Shown: piece after piece, positions 25,207 through 33,939 of the stretch
How the letters are laid out: each line of letters starts with the position of its first letter
Position numbering within the stretch: position 1 is the stretch's first letter
Origin: Enterococcus hirae ATCC 9790
GTDB taxonomy: Bacteria; Bacillota; Bacilli; Lactobacillales; Enterococcaceae
Direction: 5' to 3'
Length of the DNA: 64,000 bases
Assembly: GCF_000271405.2 (NCBI RefSeq)
Contig: NC_018081.1
Location: forward strand, 110,856 to 174,855
Made by a program: the position numbers and the translations under genes
Notes under the pieces: generated by a model
Seen by the model: the letters and a program-made list of their open reading frames with translations, nothing else
Database searches by the model: none
Told to the model about the DNA's origin: nothing

Positions 25207-25261
25207 ATAATATCACTGGTAAATGGCTAAAAACCGCCATCATTCCGCCAAAAAACCGCCA
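25207..25261 (-). promoter_or_regulatory. candidate activator-dependent late promoter with three direct repeats
   Basis: On the minus strand TGGCGG occurs three times at exact 11-bp steps (25256-25261, 25245-25250, 25234-25239). An extended -10 (TGATATTAT) follows 21 bp downstream and there is no good -35. The repeats lie on one face of the helix at about -36 to -65, immediately after the ArpU gene and pointing to the late genes. ArpU is the obvious candidate activator. Confidence 0.6.
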
Positions 25262-25263
25262 AA

Positions 25264-25680
25264 TTATTTATAAGCAATTTTTTCCCCATGTCTATATGCT
25301 TCTGCAAACTCTATCAGAGCTTCAGACTTCATCCGTTGAATGCTTCTTTCTGAATAACCTACTTCACGACTAATCCTGTAGTTTGAGAAACTGTCTGGCA
25401 CACAGAAACTGTAGTAGAGTATCTGACGACTAATTAGACTAAGCGCCATCAAAGCCCTCAAAATCGCATCTCTTTCTGCTTCAGCATCTGCTAATTGGAT
25501 CATGGCATCTTCTGCTTTGTTTCCATGACTAGGAGTTTTAGGCATATCTGTTATAACTGGTGACTTAATATCTATCAAAGAGCGACCTGCTATACGCTCT
25601 AAACGTCTAAAATTCTTTAAAACATTTCTGGCATTATCTCTTGTTTGTTTGAAATCTACTTCTCTTAATAAATTCATCAA
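25264..25680 (-). CDS. ArpU-family late transcription regulator
   Basis: 138 aa. The C-terminal helix-turn-helix (LISRQILYYSFCVPDSFSNY, then REVGYSERSIQRMKSEALIE) and the N-terminal helices (TRDNARNVLKNFRRLERIAG) match ArpU/RinA-type phage regulators, which switch on packaging, morphogenesis and lysis genes. It lies between early and late genes. Three TGGCGG repeats with a -10 box follow its stop and are likely its target. Confidence 0.88.
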   Translation of the reverse strand: MMNLLREVDFKQTRDNARNVLKNFRRLERIAGRSLIDIKSPVITDMPKTPSHGNKAEDAMIQLADAEAERDAILRALMALSLISRQILYYSFCVPDSFSNYRISREVGYSERSIQRMKSEALIEFAEAYRHGEKIAYK

Positions 25681-25745
25681 GCAAAATCGCTCCTCTATGT
25701 GATATACTAAAATTGTGGAATGTATTAAATTTTCAGGAGTAATAT

Positions 25746-26128
25746 ATGCCTTTTATTGTTTATTTTTTATTTCATTGTTAACTATCTATATTCCCCTACC
25801 AACACTAATGTTAATGTTCAATCGCCTTGCTCACGAGCATAATACTACTACAGTGTTACTTAAAATTTTGTTACTACTACTTGTAACTATTGATTACAAA
25901 ATTAGTTTTTATTGGATACATAATTATAAAGTAAAACAAAGATATTATCTCTGCCTATTAGTGCTTAACTTATTTGAGTTTTTCATCCATTTTTACCTAA
26001 ATCTGCAATATCAGACAGCCAATCTAAAAATGATTTGTTCTTACCAGGCATTATTACTTTTCTGTATGATATTTTTCCCTCTATCAAAGACATTCAAAAA
26101 TTATATTTTCGAAGAAAAAAATAACTAA
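25746..26128 (+). pseudogene. plus-strand membrane protein gene, probably frameshifted near the start
   Basis: About 120 residues with four likely membrane helices (for example LLKILLLLLVTI, YYLCLLVLNLFEFFI). An extended -10 (TGATATACT at 25700-25708) and CAGGAG point to ATG 25746, but that frame stops after 11 codons. The long frame is -1 from it, across a T6 tract. The only in-frame upstream start is a GTG near the transcription start without a ribosome site. One more T would join ATG and body. Family not recognised. Confidence 0.5.
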
Positions 26129-26233
26129 TAATTAATTGTTCTTTTTACTTTTCTTGTAAATGGCATTTTCTTTTGTTTTATGTCGGTTTCTTTGATCATT
26201 ACAAATCACTCTAAGGTATGTTATAATTGAGAA

Positions 26234-26293
26234 AGGATTTGTTACAACTCACCATTCTATGTAGCGACAGCCAATTTCGGCTGTCTATTTTTA
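26234..26293 (+). ncRNA. candidate small RNA
   Basis: An extended -10 (TGTTATAAT, 26219-26227) is followed about 40 bp later by a terminator hairpin (GACAGCC/GGCTGTC plus TATTTTT). No gene fits between them. A 60-nt transcript converging on the Rha gene end is predicted. Confidence 0.4.
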
Positions 26294-26301
26294 TGTTCTT
26301 T

Positions 26302-26994
26302 TTACCACAAGCTAGAAATTCCGTTCGCTTGATTAATCCTAGCTTGTAATTCTAAATCGGGTTTCCATTTTGGGATTAAATCTATAGCTTCTATAAATCT
26401 AGCTTTTGGAATATCCATATAAGAAGCCACATCAAATACTGCTTTCAATTGATTGTAACAATTACTGAACGCAGCTCTGTTTATGCTCTTATTCTTATAG
26501 GCATTACTTTTCTTGCCACCTAGTATTTTTATTACTGTAGATCGAACTAATCCCTGTATTTTACGACGTTGACTAGAATTGATGATCGTTTCCGTTTCTA
26601 ATTTATCTAATCGTTCATTTACTGCTGCTAAATTTCGTTCATGTTTTAGCGCTGTTTCTAATAGTAATTCGGTATTACTGATCGGTGGCATTGCTTCCTT
26701 CAATTGATTTTCCATTTGGTTGAACCGTTCAATGTAAGCTACTGCAAATTGTGTACCTTTGGCTCCTGTCATTCTGGTTGAGTAAAGCTCACAGCCTTTT
26801 TTAGTTAACAAGTAATTTGGTAGTTCTTTATTTTGAGAATTTGTATACGTTGATTCGATAAAATAGGACTCGTGATTTTTCACGCCACCGATTTGTTTGA
26901 TGATATTTCGAATATCTTTCAACACGTTGTCATGTGTACGCCCCACCATTTTCGCTACTTCATTACTCGTAATCGTTTGTTCAATTGTTTCCAT
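26302..26994 (-). CDS. Rha-family antirepressor with ORF6C domain
   Basis: 230 aa. Residues 1-100 are a Rha-type DNA-binding domain (SNEVAKMVGRTHDNVLKDIR, LTKKGCELYSTRMTGAKG). The C-terminal half (about 120-225) resembles ORF6C (SSQRRKIQGLVRSTVIKILG, FDVASYMDIPKARFIEAIDL). Such two-domain proteins act as phage antirepressors or early regulators. It is the last gene of the early operon. Confidence 0.88.
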   Translation of the reverse strand: METIEQTITSNEVAKMVGRTHDNVLKDIRNIIKQIGGVKNHESYFIESTYTNSQNKELPNYLLTKKGCELYSTRMTGAKGTQFAVAYIERFNQMENQLKEAMPPISNTELLLETALKHERNLAAVNERLDKLETETIINSSQRRKIQGLVRSTVIKILGGKKSNAYKNKSINRAAFSNCYNQLKAVFDVASYMDIPKARFIEAIDLIPKWKPDLELQARINQANGISSLW

Positions 26995-27104
26995 CTACTT
27001 ACTTCTCCCTTCTTCAAAAGCTTTGCGTTAGCCGTCCCATTCTGAATTGACTTTTGTTCTAAACGGCGTTTTTTCTTCTTGATTTTTGATTTCGTCTTTC
27101 CCAT
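26955..27104 (-). CDS. small highly basic phage protein
   Basis: 49 aa, Lys/Arg-rich (MGKTKSKIKKKKRRLEQKSI). AAGGA is 5 bp before the ATG and the gene overlaps the Rha start by 40 bp. The charge suggests nucleic-acid binding; no family assigned. Confidence 0.5.
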   Translation of the reverse strand: MGKTKSKIKKKKRRLEQKSIQNGTANAKLLKKGEVSRWKQLNKRLRVMK

Positions 27105-27178
27105 TATTCCTTGTTCCCCTCTTGGATGATTACTAACATAAAAATAAAAAGTACAATAAATATAAAAGGATAGATCAT
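27104..27178 (-). CDS. 24-aa membrane peptide
   Basis: MIYPFIFIVLFIFMLVIIQE then a short polar end. One membrane helix. The ATG overlaps the previous stop (ATGA), a sign of translational coupling. Confidence 0.4.
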   Translation of the reverse strand: MIYPFIFIVLFIFMLVIIQEGNKE

Positions 27179-27552
27179 TCCGCTTCCTCCTGTTCCACCG
27201 CCCATAAAGTAATTATGTTTAATAAGTCTAATTTTTCTTTATTGTTTAATGACTCATAACTATGTGCTACCTCTCTGTATCTCAATTTCCCTCCTGTAGT
27301 TGGAAGAAATGCTAGTTCTTCGATAAACCATGCAATATTTTTTGTTTCAGTTAAATACTCTTTTGCCCACTCCAACACAATTTTCTGGTTGTCGTTGAGT
27401 TCTAGCTCTTCTATCGCCTGTAAATTTACTAACGCATAATTGAAGCCTTCTATAAAGCTATGATTTACTGTTTTATTCGGATCATCATTTTCAATGTACT
27501 CTTTTTCGAGTCTATCTGCTTCAGCTTCTAGCCATTTCAACGCCTTGCTCAT
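27175..27552 (-). CDS. hypothetical early phage protein
   Basis: 125 aa, helical and acidic (LKWLEAEADRLEKEYIENDD; VLEWAKEYLTETKNIAWFIE). It overlaps both neighbours by 4 bp within the early operon, next to a DUF1642 protein. No function recognised. Confidence 0.7.
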   Translation of the reverse strand: MSKALKWLEAEADRLEKEYIENDDPNKTVNHSFIEGFNYALVNLQAIEELELNDNQKIVLEWAKEYLTETKNIAWFIEELAFLPTTGGKLRYREVAHSYESLNNKEKLDLLNIITLWAVEQEEAE

Positions 27553-28097
27553 CCTTCCGCCACCTCTTCCAATGGCACAGCAAACGCCCAGTATCTTTCA
27601 TCAATTGCTTTGATTTCACGTTCTGTAAACTTCATATCTTCGAAATCATTATTATCGGCTAATTCAATTCCATCATCACTCTTCATTAAATAAGCCCCTT
27701 CGATATCTGGAAAAAATATTTCTGGTGACGCGATTATTTCTGGAAAATAAACATAATACAACGGCTCTTTCTCGACCTCGTAGCCGTCCTTCATGTGAAT
27801 GAGAGTTTCGATTGGTTTGTTTTCAGCAACATCTAACCAATTCTCAAAATCTGTCTTGTGTGGCCATTCTTCATCGTCTAATTCTCTGATTGCCATAAAA
27901 ATCGCTAAATCCAATGCATCTTTATTATTTTCAAACCACTCCGCCACAAACTTAGGCACAACTGGCTTCTGCGGTTCGTCTAACTTTTTCATTACCGCAA
28001 TACCGGCATTTATACCATCGTTATAACAATCAGCTCTTATGTCTTCACTTTTCATTTTATGAATTTCTAATTCTTTGATTCCTTCTTGTTTATTCAT
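27549..28097 (-). CDS. DUF1642-family phage protein
   Basis: 182 aa. KPVVPKFVAEWFENNKDALD, GYEVEKEPLYYVYF and DNNDFEDMKFTEREIKAIDE are the usual landmarks of DUF1642 proteins of Lactobacillales phages; function unknown. It is coupled by 1- and 4-bp overlaps to its neighbours. Confidence 0.85.
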   Translation of the reverse strand: MNKQEGIKELEIHKMKSEDIRADCYNDGINAGIAVMKKLDEPQKPVVPKFVAEWFENNKDALDLAIFMAIRELDDEEWPHKTDFENWLDVAENKPIETLIHMKDGYEVEKEPLYYVYFPEIIASPEIFFPDIEGAYLMKSDDGIELADNNDFEDMKFTEREIKAIDERYWAFAVPLEEVAEG

Positions 28098-28483
28098 TAC
28101 TCTCCCTCCAATAACTCGCTATTCTCGTATATATTCCCGATAACTTCATAGTCAGTGTGAAATACTGGATCATAATAAATACGATATTCTAAGTCCAAGT
28201 CTACTAGCTTACAAATTAAGCCAGAATGGCACTCAGAGGCTTGAATAACAGCTTTTTCATGATCTAAGTGATTAAAACCATCACTTACACTGAAAAATAC
28301 TACATCTCCTTCAAATATCTCCACACCATTTTTATCTTTCAGCCCTGTGGATTGCATGAGAACATATTTATCTGGAGACATTTCAGCATGAGTGATCAAA
28401 CTTCCTGCTTGTCCATATTTCATTTCTTGTCCAAATTTTTCACCTTTAAACGGTGTGTACCAAGCTCGAAACTTCGGTATCAT
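28097..28483 (-). CDS. YopX-family protein
   Basis: 128 aa. KFRAWYTPFKGE, MQSTGLKDKNGVEIFEGDVV and DYEVIGNIYENSELLEG are the standard YopX motifs. YopX proteins are common in Gram-positive prophages; no biochemical role is established. Confidence 0.9.
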   Translation of the reverse strand: MIPKFRAWYTPFKGEKFGQEMKYGQAGSLITHAEMSPDKYVLMQSTGLKDKNGVEIFEGDVVFFSVSDGFNHLDHEKAVIQASECHSGLICKLVDLDLEYRIYYDPVFHTDYEVIGNIYENSELLEGE

Positions 28484-28494
28484 TTGCTGTCATC

Positions 28495-28881
28495 CTACTT
28501 CTTCTCAGTCACCGTAAACGGCACAATACTTTCTGGCATGTAATTTACTTCGTATTTGTATTCATTGACCTTCGCGCCTTCTAAATCTTCAACCACATAC
28601 ATGTTCCAACTAGTCATGTTTACAAGATGTTTTTTGTACTCATTCTTTCCTGTTTCAACTAGAATAACGAGTTTATTTTTATCTTCCGTATCCACAGATA
28701 TTCGACCGATCGCTTCAAACTCCACTTTGTCCGTTCGAGTATTGATTACTGCTACTCGACGAATCACATTAAAATTATCTGCTTCTTGGCTTACATTGTA
28801 GGAAACTTTATCACTTTCTCTACAAGCCCCTAATGTGATGCCTATTCCTAATAAACTGATAAATACAATTAATTTTTTCAT
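28495..28881 (-). CDS. prophage lipoprotein, beta-rich
   Basis: 128 aa. A classic signal peptide with lipobox LGAC (Cys20) predicts anchoring to the outer face of the membrane. The mature part is beta-rich (RRVAVINTRTDKVEFEAIGR). Phage-encoded lipoproteins often block superinfection, which is a plausible but unproven role. It lies in the early operon and overlaps the upstream gene by 4 bp. Confidence 0.8.
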   Translation of the reverse strand: MKKLIVFISLLGIGITLGACRESDKVSYNVSQEADNFNVIRRVAVINTRTDKVEFEAIGRISVDTEDKNKLVILVETGKNEYKKHLVNMTSWNMYVVEDLEGAKVNEYKYEVNYMPESIVPFTVTEKK

Positions 28882-29189
28882 TTGTCTTCCTCCTCAATTT
28901 CACATGCTTTTTCAAACTCGTTAGTGATACGCTCAAGCGCTTTTTTGTACTCGATAATACTTTTTATCACGTGACCTTCTCTCATCACGTAGTCACGCTG
29001 TATTGCTTTTAAACACATACTCAACGTTTGATAGTATCCAATAAACGAAACCCCTTCTACTTTTTCACCTTTGCTATTTACGGTATATTGAATATTCCCT
29101 TTTTCATCAAAAATAACTCGTGATAGAACAATATTTCTGCAATCACTCGTCTCAGTGATTCGATAGTTTTCAATTTTCATATCTAGCAT
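28878..29189 (-). CDS. hypothetical phage protein (DUF5405-like)
   Basis: 103 aa. IENYRITETSDCRNIVLSRV followed by GVSFIGYYQTLSMCLKAIQR and a Glu-rich C-terminus recall a small phage family of unknown function. It overlaps the lipoprotein gene and the broken upstream gene. Confidence 0.65.
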   Translation of the reverse strand: MLDMKIENYRITETSDCRNIVLSRVIFDEKGNIQYTVNSKGEKVEGVSFIGYYQTLSMCLKAIQRDYVMREGHVIKSIIEYKKALERITNEFEKACEIEEEDK

Positions 29190-29419
29190 TCCACAGCCCT
29201 CATTTCTGTAAATGGAATAATGGTTTTCCCGTGGTATTCAACTACTAAACCGTCATCGTCTGGATGAGTACTATCAATCGTTACCATCGCTGAATTGTCA
29301 TAAACATGTTTTACGTATCCTGAGAACGGATATAGCCATGGTGTCTCACGTTCTGAGTCACAACAGAAGCATTCGACTTCTTGGTTAACTTATGGAATGA
29401 ATTTCTTTTTTCTGCTCAT
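29183..29419 (-). pseudogene. small phage gene with nonsense codon at position 10
   Basis: 79-codon frame: MSRKKKFIP, then TAA (29390-29392), then VNQEVECFCCDSERETPWLY to PFTEMRAVEC. The part after the stop keeps a protein-like composition and the 3' end overlaps the next gene start, so the whole frame looks like one former gene. A strong GAGGTG precedes the ATG. Confidence 0.65.
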
Positions 29420-29421
29420 GA

Positions 29422-29835
29422 TTACTCACCTCGTCCAAAAATACGACGTTCTTTTTCTTCAGCTTTATTTAAATCAAGGTAAATACCTTTCCCATCCTCA
29501 AGATATTCTGGTTTCACATAATAAGTTTTATTTTCAATATCCCATTGACACATCTTCGCTAAAACACTAAGAAATCTGCCGTTTTTAATACTAGGATTTC
29601 TGCTGGTTTTGTTTTTTGGTTTATAAAACTTAACTGCTCTATTACTTGTTTTATCTGCTGGAACAATTGCAATTATTTTGGTTTTATCATTCAAGTAAAC
29701 TAAAGCATACTCCGAAAATTTTAAGCATTCTGCCGCTGCTTTACTAAAATTTATTCCATACTTTGAAATAGTAACTTCTGGCTCTCTTGCCTGAAAATTC
29801 AATGCAATCAATTTAAAATCTTCTGTTAGTTTCAT
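29422..29835 (-). CDS. hypothetical phage protein
   Basis: 137 aa. ALVYLNDKTKIIAIVPADKT and a basic middle (KFYKPKNKTSRNPSIKNGRF) suggest a compact alpha/beta protein. No family recognised. It overlaps the upstream gene by 4 bp in the early operon. Confidence 0.7.
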   Translation of the reverse strand: MKLTEDFKLIALNFQAREPEVTISKYGINFSKAAAECLKFSEYALVYLNDKTKIIAIVPADKTSNRAVKFYKPKNKTSRNPSIKNGRFLSVLAKMCQWDIENKTYYVKPEYLEDGKGIYLDLNKAEEKERRIFGRGE

Positions 29836-30092
29836 AAAATTAACTCCTTGCTACTTTTCATCCAAGCCTGATTAGACTTGGGTTGTTTTTCTTTTATCAA
29901 ATTTTTCCTTTTAGACGGATTGATTTTATTAGTTTTTTGAGAATAATCTTTTACCTCCACTACTTCGCCATTGCTCACATAAGCAGCTAATTCTGCCATT
30001 TCCTTTGATTCATAACGTTTAGCTCCTTTTAAGTTAGGAACTCCACATCCTTCTGAATCGACATAACACATTGCTTTTACAACGTATGCCAC
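29832..30092 (-). CDS. hypothetical phage protein
   Basis: 86 aa. An N-terminal beta part (AYVVKAMCYVDSEGCGVPNL) and a basic C-terminal tail. No family recognised; sits between the loader and the 137-aa gene. Confidence 0.65.
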   Translation of the reverse strand: MAYVVKAMCYVDSEGCGVPNLKGAKRYESKEMAELAAYVSNGEVVEVKDYSQKTNKINPSKRKNLIKEKQPKSNQAWMKSSKELIL

Positions 30093-30109
30093 ACTTAACC
30101 ATCCAATAG

Positions 30110-30304
30110 CTAATTTCTAAATGCTCTGCGTACTGTATACGCTTCGTTAATGATTATCTTCAACGTATCCGATGGATAGATTCGATGACTTACTTTCTTG
30201 ATATCTTGTTCATATAACCAAGCAAGCTTTGCTAAAGTGTAGTCATCAAGAGAAAATCTCGGTCTTTTCTTAGGTGTCCCACCTGTTTGTTTTGGCTGTC
30301 CCAC
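30110..30304 (-). CDS. hypothetical small basic phage protein
   Basis: 64 aa, with a Pro/Lys-rich start (MGQPKQTGGTPKKRPRFSLD) and helical remainder. Its ATG immediately follows the stop of the DnaC-like gene. Confidence 0.65.
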   Translation of the reverse strand: MGQPKQTGGTPKKRPRFSLDDYTLAKLAWLYEQDIKKVSHRIYPSDTLKIIINEAYTVRRAFRN

Positions 30305-31156
30305 CTACGCTATCGCTCCTTTTACTGGTTTTAATCGTTTATCTGCTGTTTGATAAAACACCATCGTAAATCCATCAGAATTGACAAACATTCTTGATGT
30401 CGTCCTCGTACCGTAGGCTTCTTTCAGTTCTTTGCCAAACAAGTTCGTTGTGATAATCGTTGCTAAGTTTTGTCGTGCATCCAAAAATGAATTTAGCGTG
30501 TTTATGCCAAACGCTCGACTTTCCGATGCATCTTTTCCTAATTCTGATCCGATATCATCAATGACAACTAAATCCGCTGTTTTGATATCTGCAATCAACG
30601 ATCTCTCAATCGTTTTTCTCAGTTCAGGATTGTTGTACGAAAACTTGATTTGGTCCAACATTTCCTGTAGCCCGATAAACAAGATTTTTTTGTCGTAGTT
30701 TGATCGCTTCAAAACTTCCCAAGCTGCTGCCATCGCTAGGTGACTTTTACCTGTTCCCTGTTTGCCAGTTAAAACAAGGTGACTTGGATTTCCTAACAAA
30801 ACTGAATTAACAAAGTGTTTGGTTACCTCAACGGCTTGTTTTGTTTCTTGGTCGACAATTTGGTAATTCTGCAATGTGCAATCAAACAACGCTTTATTAG
30901 GCACGACAGAACCACCTTTGAAAAAGTTGATGGCTCTTGCTTTCAGGCTTTCGTTGTAAATTCGTTTTGTCTGTAAGTCTTCCTGAACTCGCAATGCTTT
31001 ATACCCACATTGCATACAGGTTGGTTTACAGCGCTCTGAGCCATCAGGATTCTTCGTACGCCAGCCATACAAGGGCTGTCCGCATTCAGGACATTCGCCA
31101 CGTTGGACAAGCACTTTCTGTATCAGCTTTTCCATGATTTCTCCAACGGTTTCCAT
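30305..31156 (-). CDS. DnaC-like helicase loader (AAA+ ATPase)
   Basis: 283 aa from ATG 31156 (METVGEIMEKLIQK), chosen because AGGAGG lies 7 bp upstream. Cys pairs (CPECGQP, CMQCG) form an N-terminal zinc module. The ATPase has GKQGTGKSHLA (Walker A) and DLVVIDDIGSE (Walker B). Loaders of this type bring the host replicative helicase to the phage origin. It follows the DnaD-like initiator gene. Confidence 0.92.
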   Translation of the reverse strand: METVGEIMEKLIQKVLVQRGECPECGQPLYGWRTKNPDGSERCKPTCMQCGYKALRVQEDLQTKRIYNESLKARAINFFKGGSVVPNKALFDCTLQNYQIVDQETKQAVEVTKHFVNSVLLGNPSHLVLTGKQGTGKSHLAMAAAWEVLKRSNYDKKILFIGLQEMLDQIKFSYNNPELRKTIERSLIADIKTADLVVIDDIGSELGKDASESRAFGINTLNSFLDARQNLATIITTNLFGKELKEAYGTRTTSRMFVNSDGFTMVFYQTADKRLKPVKGAIA

Positions 31157-31170
31157 GCCTACGCCTCCTC

Positions 31171-31936
31171 TCAAATAGGCAACTCATCTGTGCTAAATTT
31201 CTCGTATTCAAGCGTTTTATTTGCATTTCTAGGCGATTTTGAATAATGACCTTGCAAATACTTTTTCACTTTCTCAACGGTGTCTAGTTGCTTGTTTTCC
31301 CAACTTTTCAGCACTTTATCGAGATAGTTATAATTTTTTAGCACCATTTTTCAGCATTTCTTCAATCGCCATGATGACAATTTCATCTTGTCCTTGAAAA
31401 TCATTTACCCAAAAACGAATAGATTCTAAGACCATTGGTGATTCTGTTGGATTCACTTGATTTAACCAATAACCTGTTGCGCTAATTTCTGAATGAAAAT
31501 CTATACTAGATCCAGAAGCATTTACAGTGTTGTTTTCGTTTTTGTTTTGTTTATGTTTATTTAATGTGCTACTGTTGCGCAACTGTGTTGTATACTTTTG
31601 TGCTACTATTTCGCTACTATGTTGTACACTCTCTTGTAAACTATTTGACGTATAAAGTTTACATATATGATAAGAGGTTGCTTTTCTTCCATTACTTCGG
31701 AAATCAATCAACCCTAATTGTTTAAGGATATTTCGATTTTTATTTATTCCTTGGCGTGAAAGACCGGACAAAGTTTCAAGCGTTTGATTACTTGCCGTAA
31801 ACCACTCACTCCATCTTGCTTTATTGTTTATGCTCATCAATGCACGCCATAAAGCAATTTGACCAGATGAAAGTCCCTGATTGTACATTAAATAATCGTC
31901 AAACGCTAAAATTTGTCGAATATAGTCCATCATCAC
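31171..31936 (-). pseudogene. DnaD-like replication initiator, frameshifted at an A6 tract
   Basis: The visible 202-aa frame has a winged-helix start (FDDYLMYNQGLSSGQIALWR, SRQGINKNRNILKQLGLIDF), a polar linker and the beginning of a DnaD domain, then stops after MLKNGAKKL. One base over, the frame continues NYNYLDKVLKSWENKQLDTV to STDELPI at 31171. Removing one A at 31334-31339 restores a 254-aa protein. DnaD-type initiators melt or mark the phage origin and recruit the loader encoded next. Confidence 0.8.
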
Positions 31937-31969
31937 TCCTCCTTAGACAAGCGAGGGAAAACTCCCTCG

Positions 31970-32905
31970 CTATAGTGGTGGATTCATATCATCGAACAAT
32001 GAATCCTGTTGTTCATCTGTATTTGCTGTTTCTTCGTATTCATCAAACGCTGATGATACGTCTTCCACTTTTTCTGCTTCTTTACGTTCTGATTCAATTG
32101 GTTCTGCATCATTTAAAGTAACTTCTTCTACAAGATCATTATTTTCGTCAAATCGAAAAACTCTTTCATCAGAAGTAACCGCATTTTGCATTTCTACAGA
32201 TAAAATTCCCCATTTAGCTAACATGTTACGTAAGACGGTTTTTATCGCCATCGCATCATAATTCTCTTTCCACGCTCCGGTTAGCTTTGTTTTATCAACC
32301 CCTTTGGCATGTTTGATACGATGAGCTTCTACTTCTTGCTTCGTCCAATAAACAGTTTTTTTAAACCCATTTAGTAATTCAAAAAATCCAACATAACCGA
32401 TAACTCGATCAGATTGTTTCGCATTGTAGTCAAACTGCAACTCTTCTGTCAGAGGATTCCATTCAATTAATTGCCCTTCATAAATTTCTATTGCATTAAG
32501 TGCTTTGTATTGTCCAGAACGTTGTGCTAACTGAATATAGCCTTTGTATCCTAGGATGAATTGGGCTTCGTTATGCGTAATCCAATCTTTTCCTACCTTT
32601 TCTTTCCGATTAAATGGAACAATATAGGCATAGCCTAAATTTTTATCTATTGGTAAATCCATCGTCGCTGCTTTTAAAGCAGAAGCGATGATAGTCATCG
32701 GCTCTGCTTTAGATAAATAATCATCGCCACCAACTAACGTTAAAAGAGAACCCATAAAAGCATCTGATTTTTCGTGTAAAATATCATTGAATTTCTTTTT
32801 CATAGCTGGCTGACTCATCAATGTTTTAAAACCTAATTTTGAAACATCCACTGCTTGATTGTTTTGTTCTGTTAGCTGATTCTTTAAATCTTTACTTGTT
32901 GCCAT
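31970..32905 (-). CDS. recT: RecT-family ssDNA annealing protein
   Basis: 311 aa. RecT landmarks: AEPMTIIASALKAATMDLPI, LGYAYIVPFNRKE, AQFILGYKGYIQLAQRSGQY and AMAIKTVLRNMLAKWGILS. RecT anneals complementary strands after resection by the exonuclease encoded directly upstream (1-bp gap). The acidic C-terminus (DEYEETANTDEQQDSLFDDM) is typical. Confidence 0.95.
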   Translation of the reverse strand: MATSKDLKNQLTEQNNQAVDVSKLGFKTLMSQPAMKKKFNDILHEKSDAFMGSLLTLVGGDDYLSKAEPMTIIASALKAATMDLPIDKNLGYAYIVPFNRKEKVGKDWITHNEAQFILGYKGYIQLAQRSGQYKALNAIEIYEGQLIEWNPLTEELQFDYNAKQSDRVIGYVGFFELLNGFKKTVYWTKQEVEAHRIKHAKGVDKTKLTGAWKENYDAMAIKTVLRNMLAKWGILSVEMQNAVTSDERVFRFDENNDLVEEVTLNDAEPIESERKEAEKVEDVSSAFDEYEETANTDEQQDSLFDDMNPPL

Positions 32906-32906
32906 A

Positions 32907-33848
32907 TCACTGAATCTCCTTTATCACTAATCTATTTGAAGTTGATAAGCTGTAAATTTCCTCATCTTTCATTACATATGGATATTTCTCTGCTATTTTC
33001 TTCAAGTCTTTTCGTTTAGAAACGACTGATTTTAAACAAATAATCCGATTAGGTGTGATACCTGTAGAGGCATTCTTTATTCCAAGTTCTTGGATAATTT
33101 GATTGTCGATTTGTCGAATACTCTTCTCTAATTCCTTCTTATTTTTGAGCAACTCTTCTTTTTGATCGAGTAGAACGTCATAATCGGCATGAAGCATAAT
33201 TTCAGTTGAATCTAATTCCGAATAACGCTCTTTTAGAAAATCTAATGTTGCTTTACTTCCATCGATCAGTGGCTCTTCTCCGCCAATAATGTTTGTTTCC
33301 CAAAAATCAACTAACCGTTCTGTGATGATGTCAATCAGTTCTTGATCTCGTTCAACTCGTTTCCATATAAATCTTTGACCACCAATCAACACAGCGATAT
33401 AACAATAATCCTTGTTCAAAACATTCATATAATGTTGCACTTGACACAAATAACTGAGTGGCACTTCTTCTCCTTCCCATTCTTTGCTAAGAAATTGATT
33501 CGCTGTTTTACATTCAAGAATGGCATTTTCTCCTACTACATCACGGTCGATATTGGCTCTTAAAAATGGATGTAACGGATGTTCAAACACTTGGTTTCTT
33601 CTACGGACCTTTTTGCCTGTTCGTTCTTGAAATTCTTTGGCAACAACTTCTTCTAAAACATTGCCCCAATAAGCTGGTTCGCTCTCTGAATCTTTCAATT
33701 CAATTTGACCCGTTTTCTCAAGCCATAATTGATAAGGAGATTTGTATTTATTCAATCCAAGTACGGTTGCGACATCAGAACCACCAATACCTCTTTTGCG
33801 GTCTTCGAGCCATTCTTGATGACTCATGTCTAAAGTTGATTTACTCAT
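32907..33848 (-). CDS. YqaJ-type viral recombinase (exonuclease)
   Basis: 313 aa from ATG 33848 (MSKSTLDMSHQEWLEDRKRG), chosen because AGGAGG sits 6 bp upstream. Motifs GIGGSDVATVLGLNKYKSPY, then RANIDRDVVGENAILECKTA match the PD-(D/E)XK lambda-exonuclease-like YqaJ family (D...ECK). It pairs with RecT for end resection and annealing. Confidence 0.93.
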   Translation of the reverse strand: MSKSTLDMSHQEWLEDRKRGIGGSDVATVLGLNKYKSPYQLWLEKTGQIELKDSESEPAYWGNVLEEVVAKEFQERTGKKVRRRNQVFEHPLHPFLRANIDRDVVGENAILECKTANQFLSKEWEGEEVPLSYLCQVQHYMNVLNKDYCYIAVLIGGQRFIWKRVERDQELIDIITERLVDFWETNIIGGEEPLIDGSKATLDFLKERYSELDSTEIMLHADYDVLLDQKEELLKNKKELEKSIRQIDNQIIQELGIKNASTGITPNRIICLKSVVSKRKDLKKIAEKYPYVMKDEEIYSLSTSNRLVIKEIQ

Positions 33849-33939
33849 CTTCATCCTCCTCGTCGATTGGTGCTTCATATGGTGGTTTAGCATAATCAGG
33901 ATCAGTTAAATAATTGTCAAGATTTGCTAACTCGTTCAT
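33841..33939 (-). CDS. small acidic phage protein
   Basis: 32 aa (MNELANLDNYLTDPDYAKPP then an Asp/Glu-rich end) behind GAGGGG. It overlaps the YqaJ start by 8 bp. No function known. Confidence 0.55.
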   Translation of the reverse strand: MNELANLDNYLTDPDYAKPPYEAPIDEEDEDE

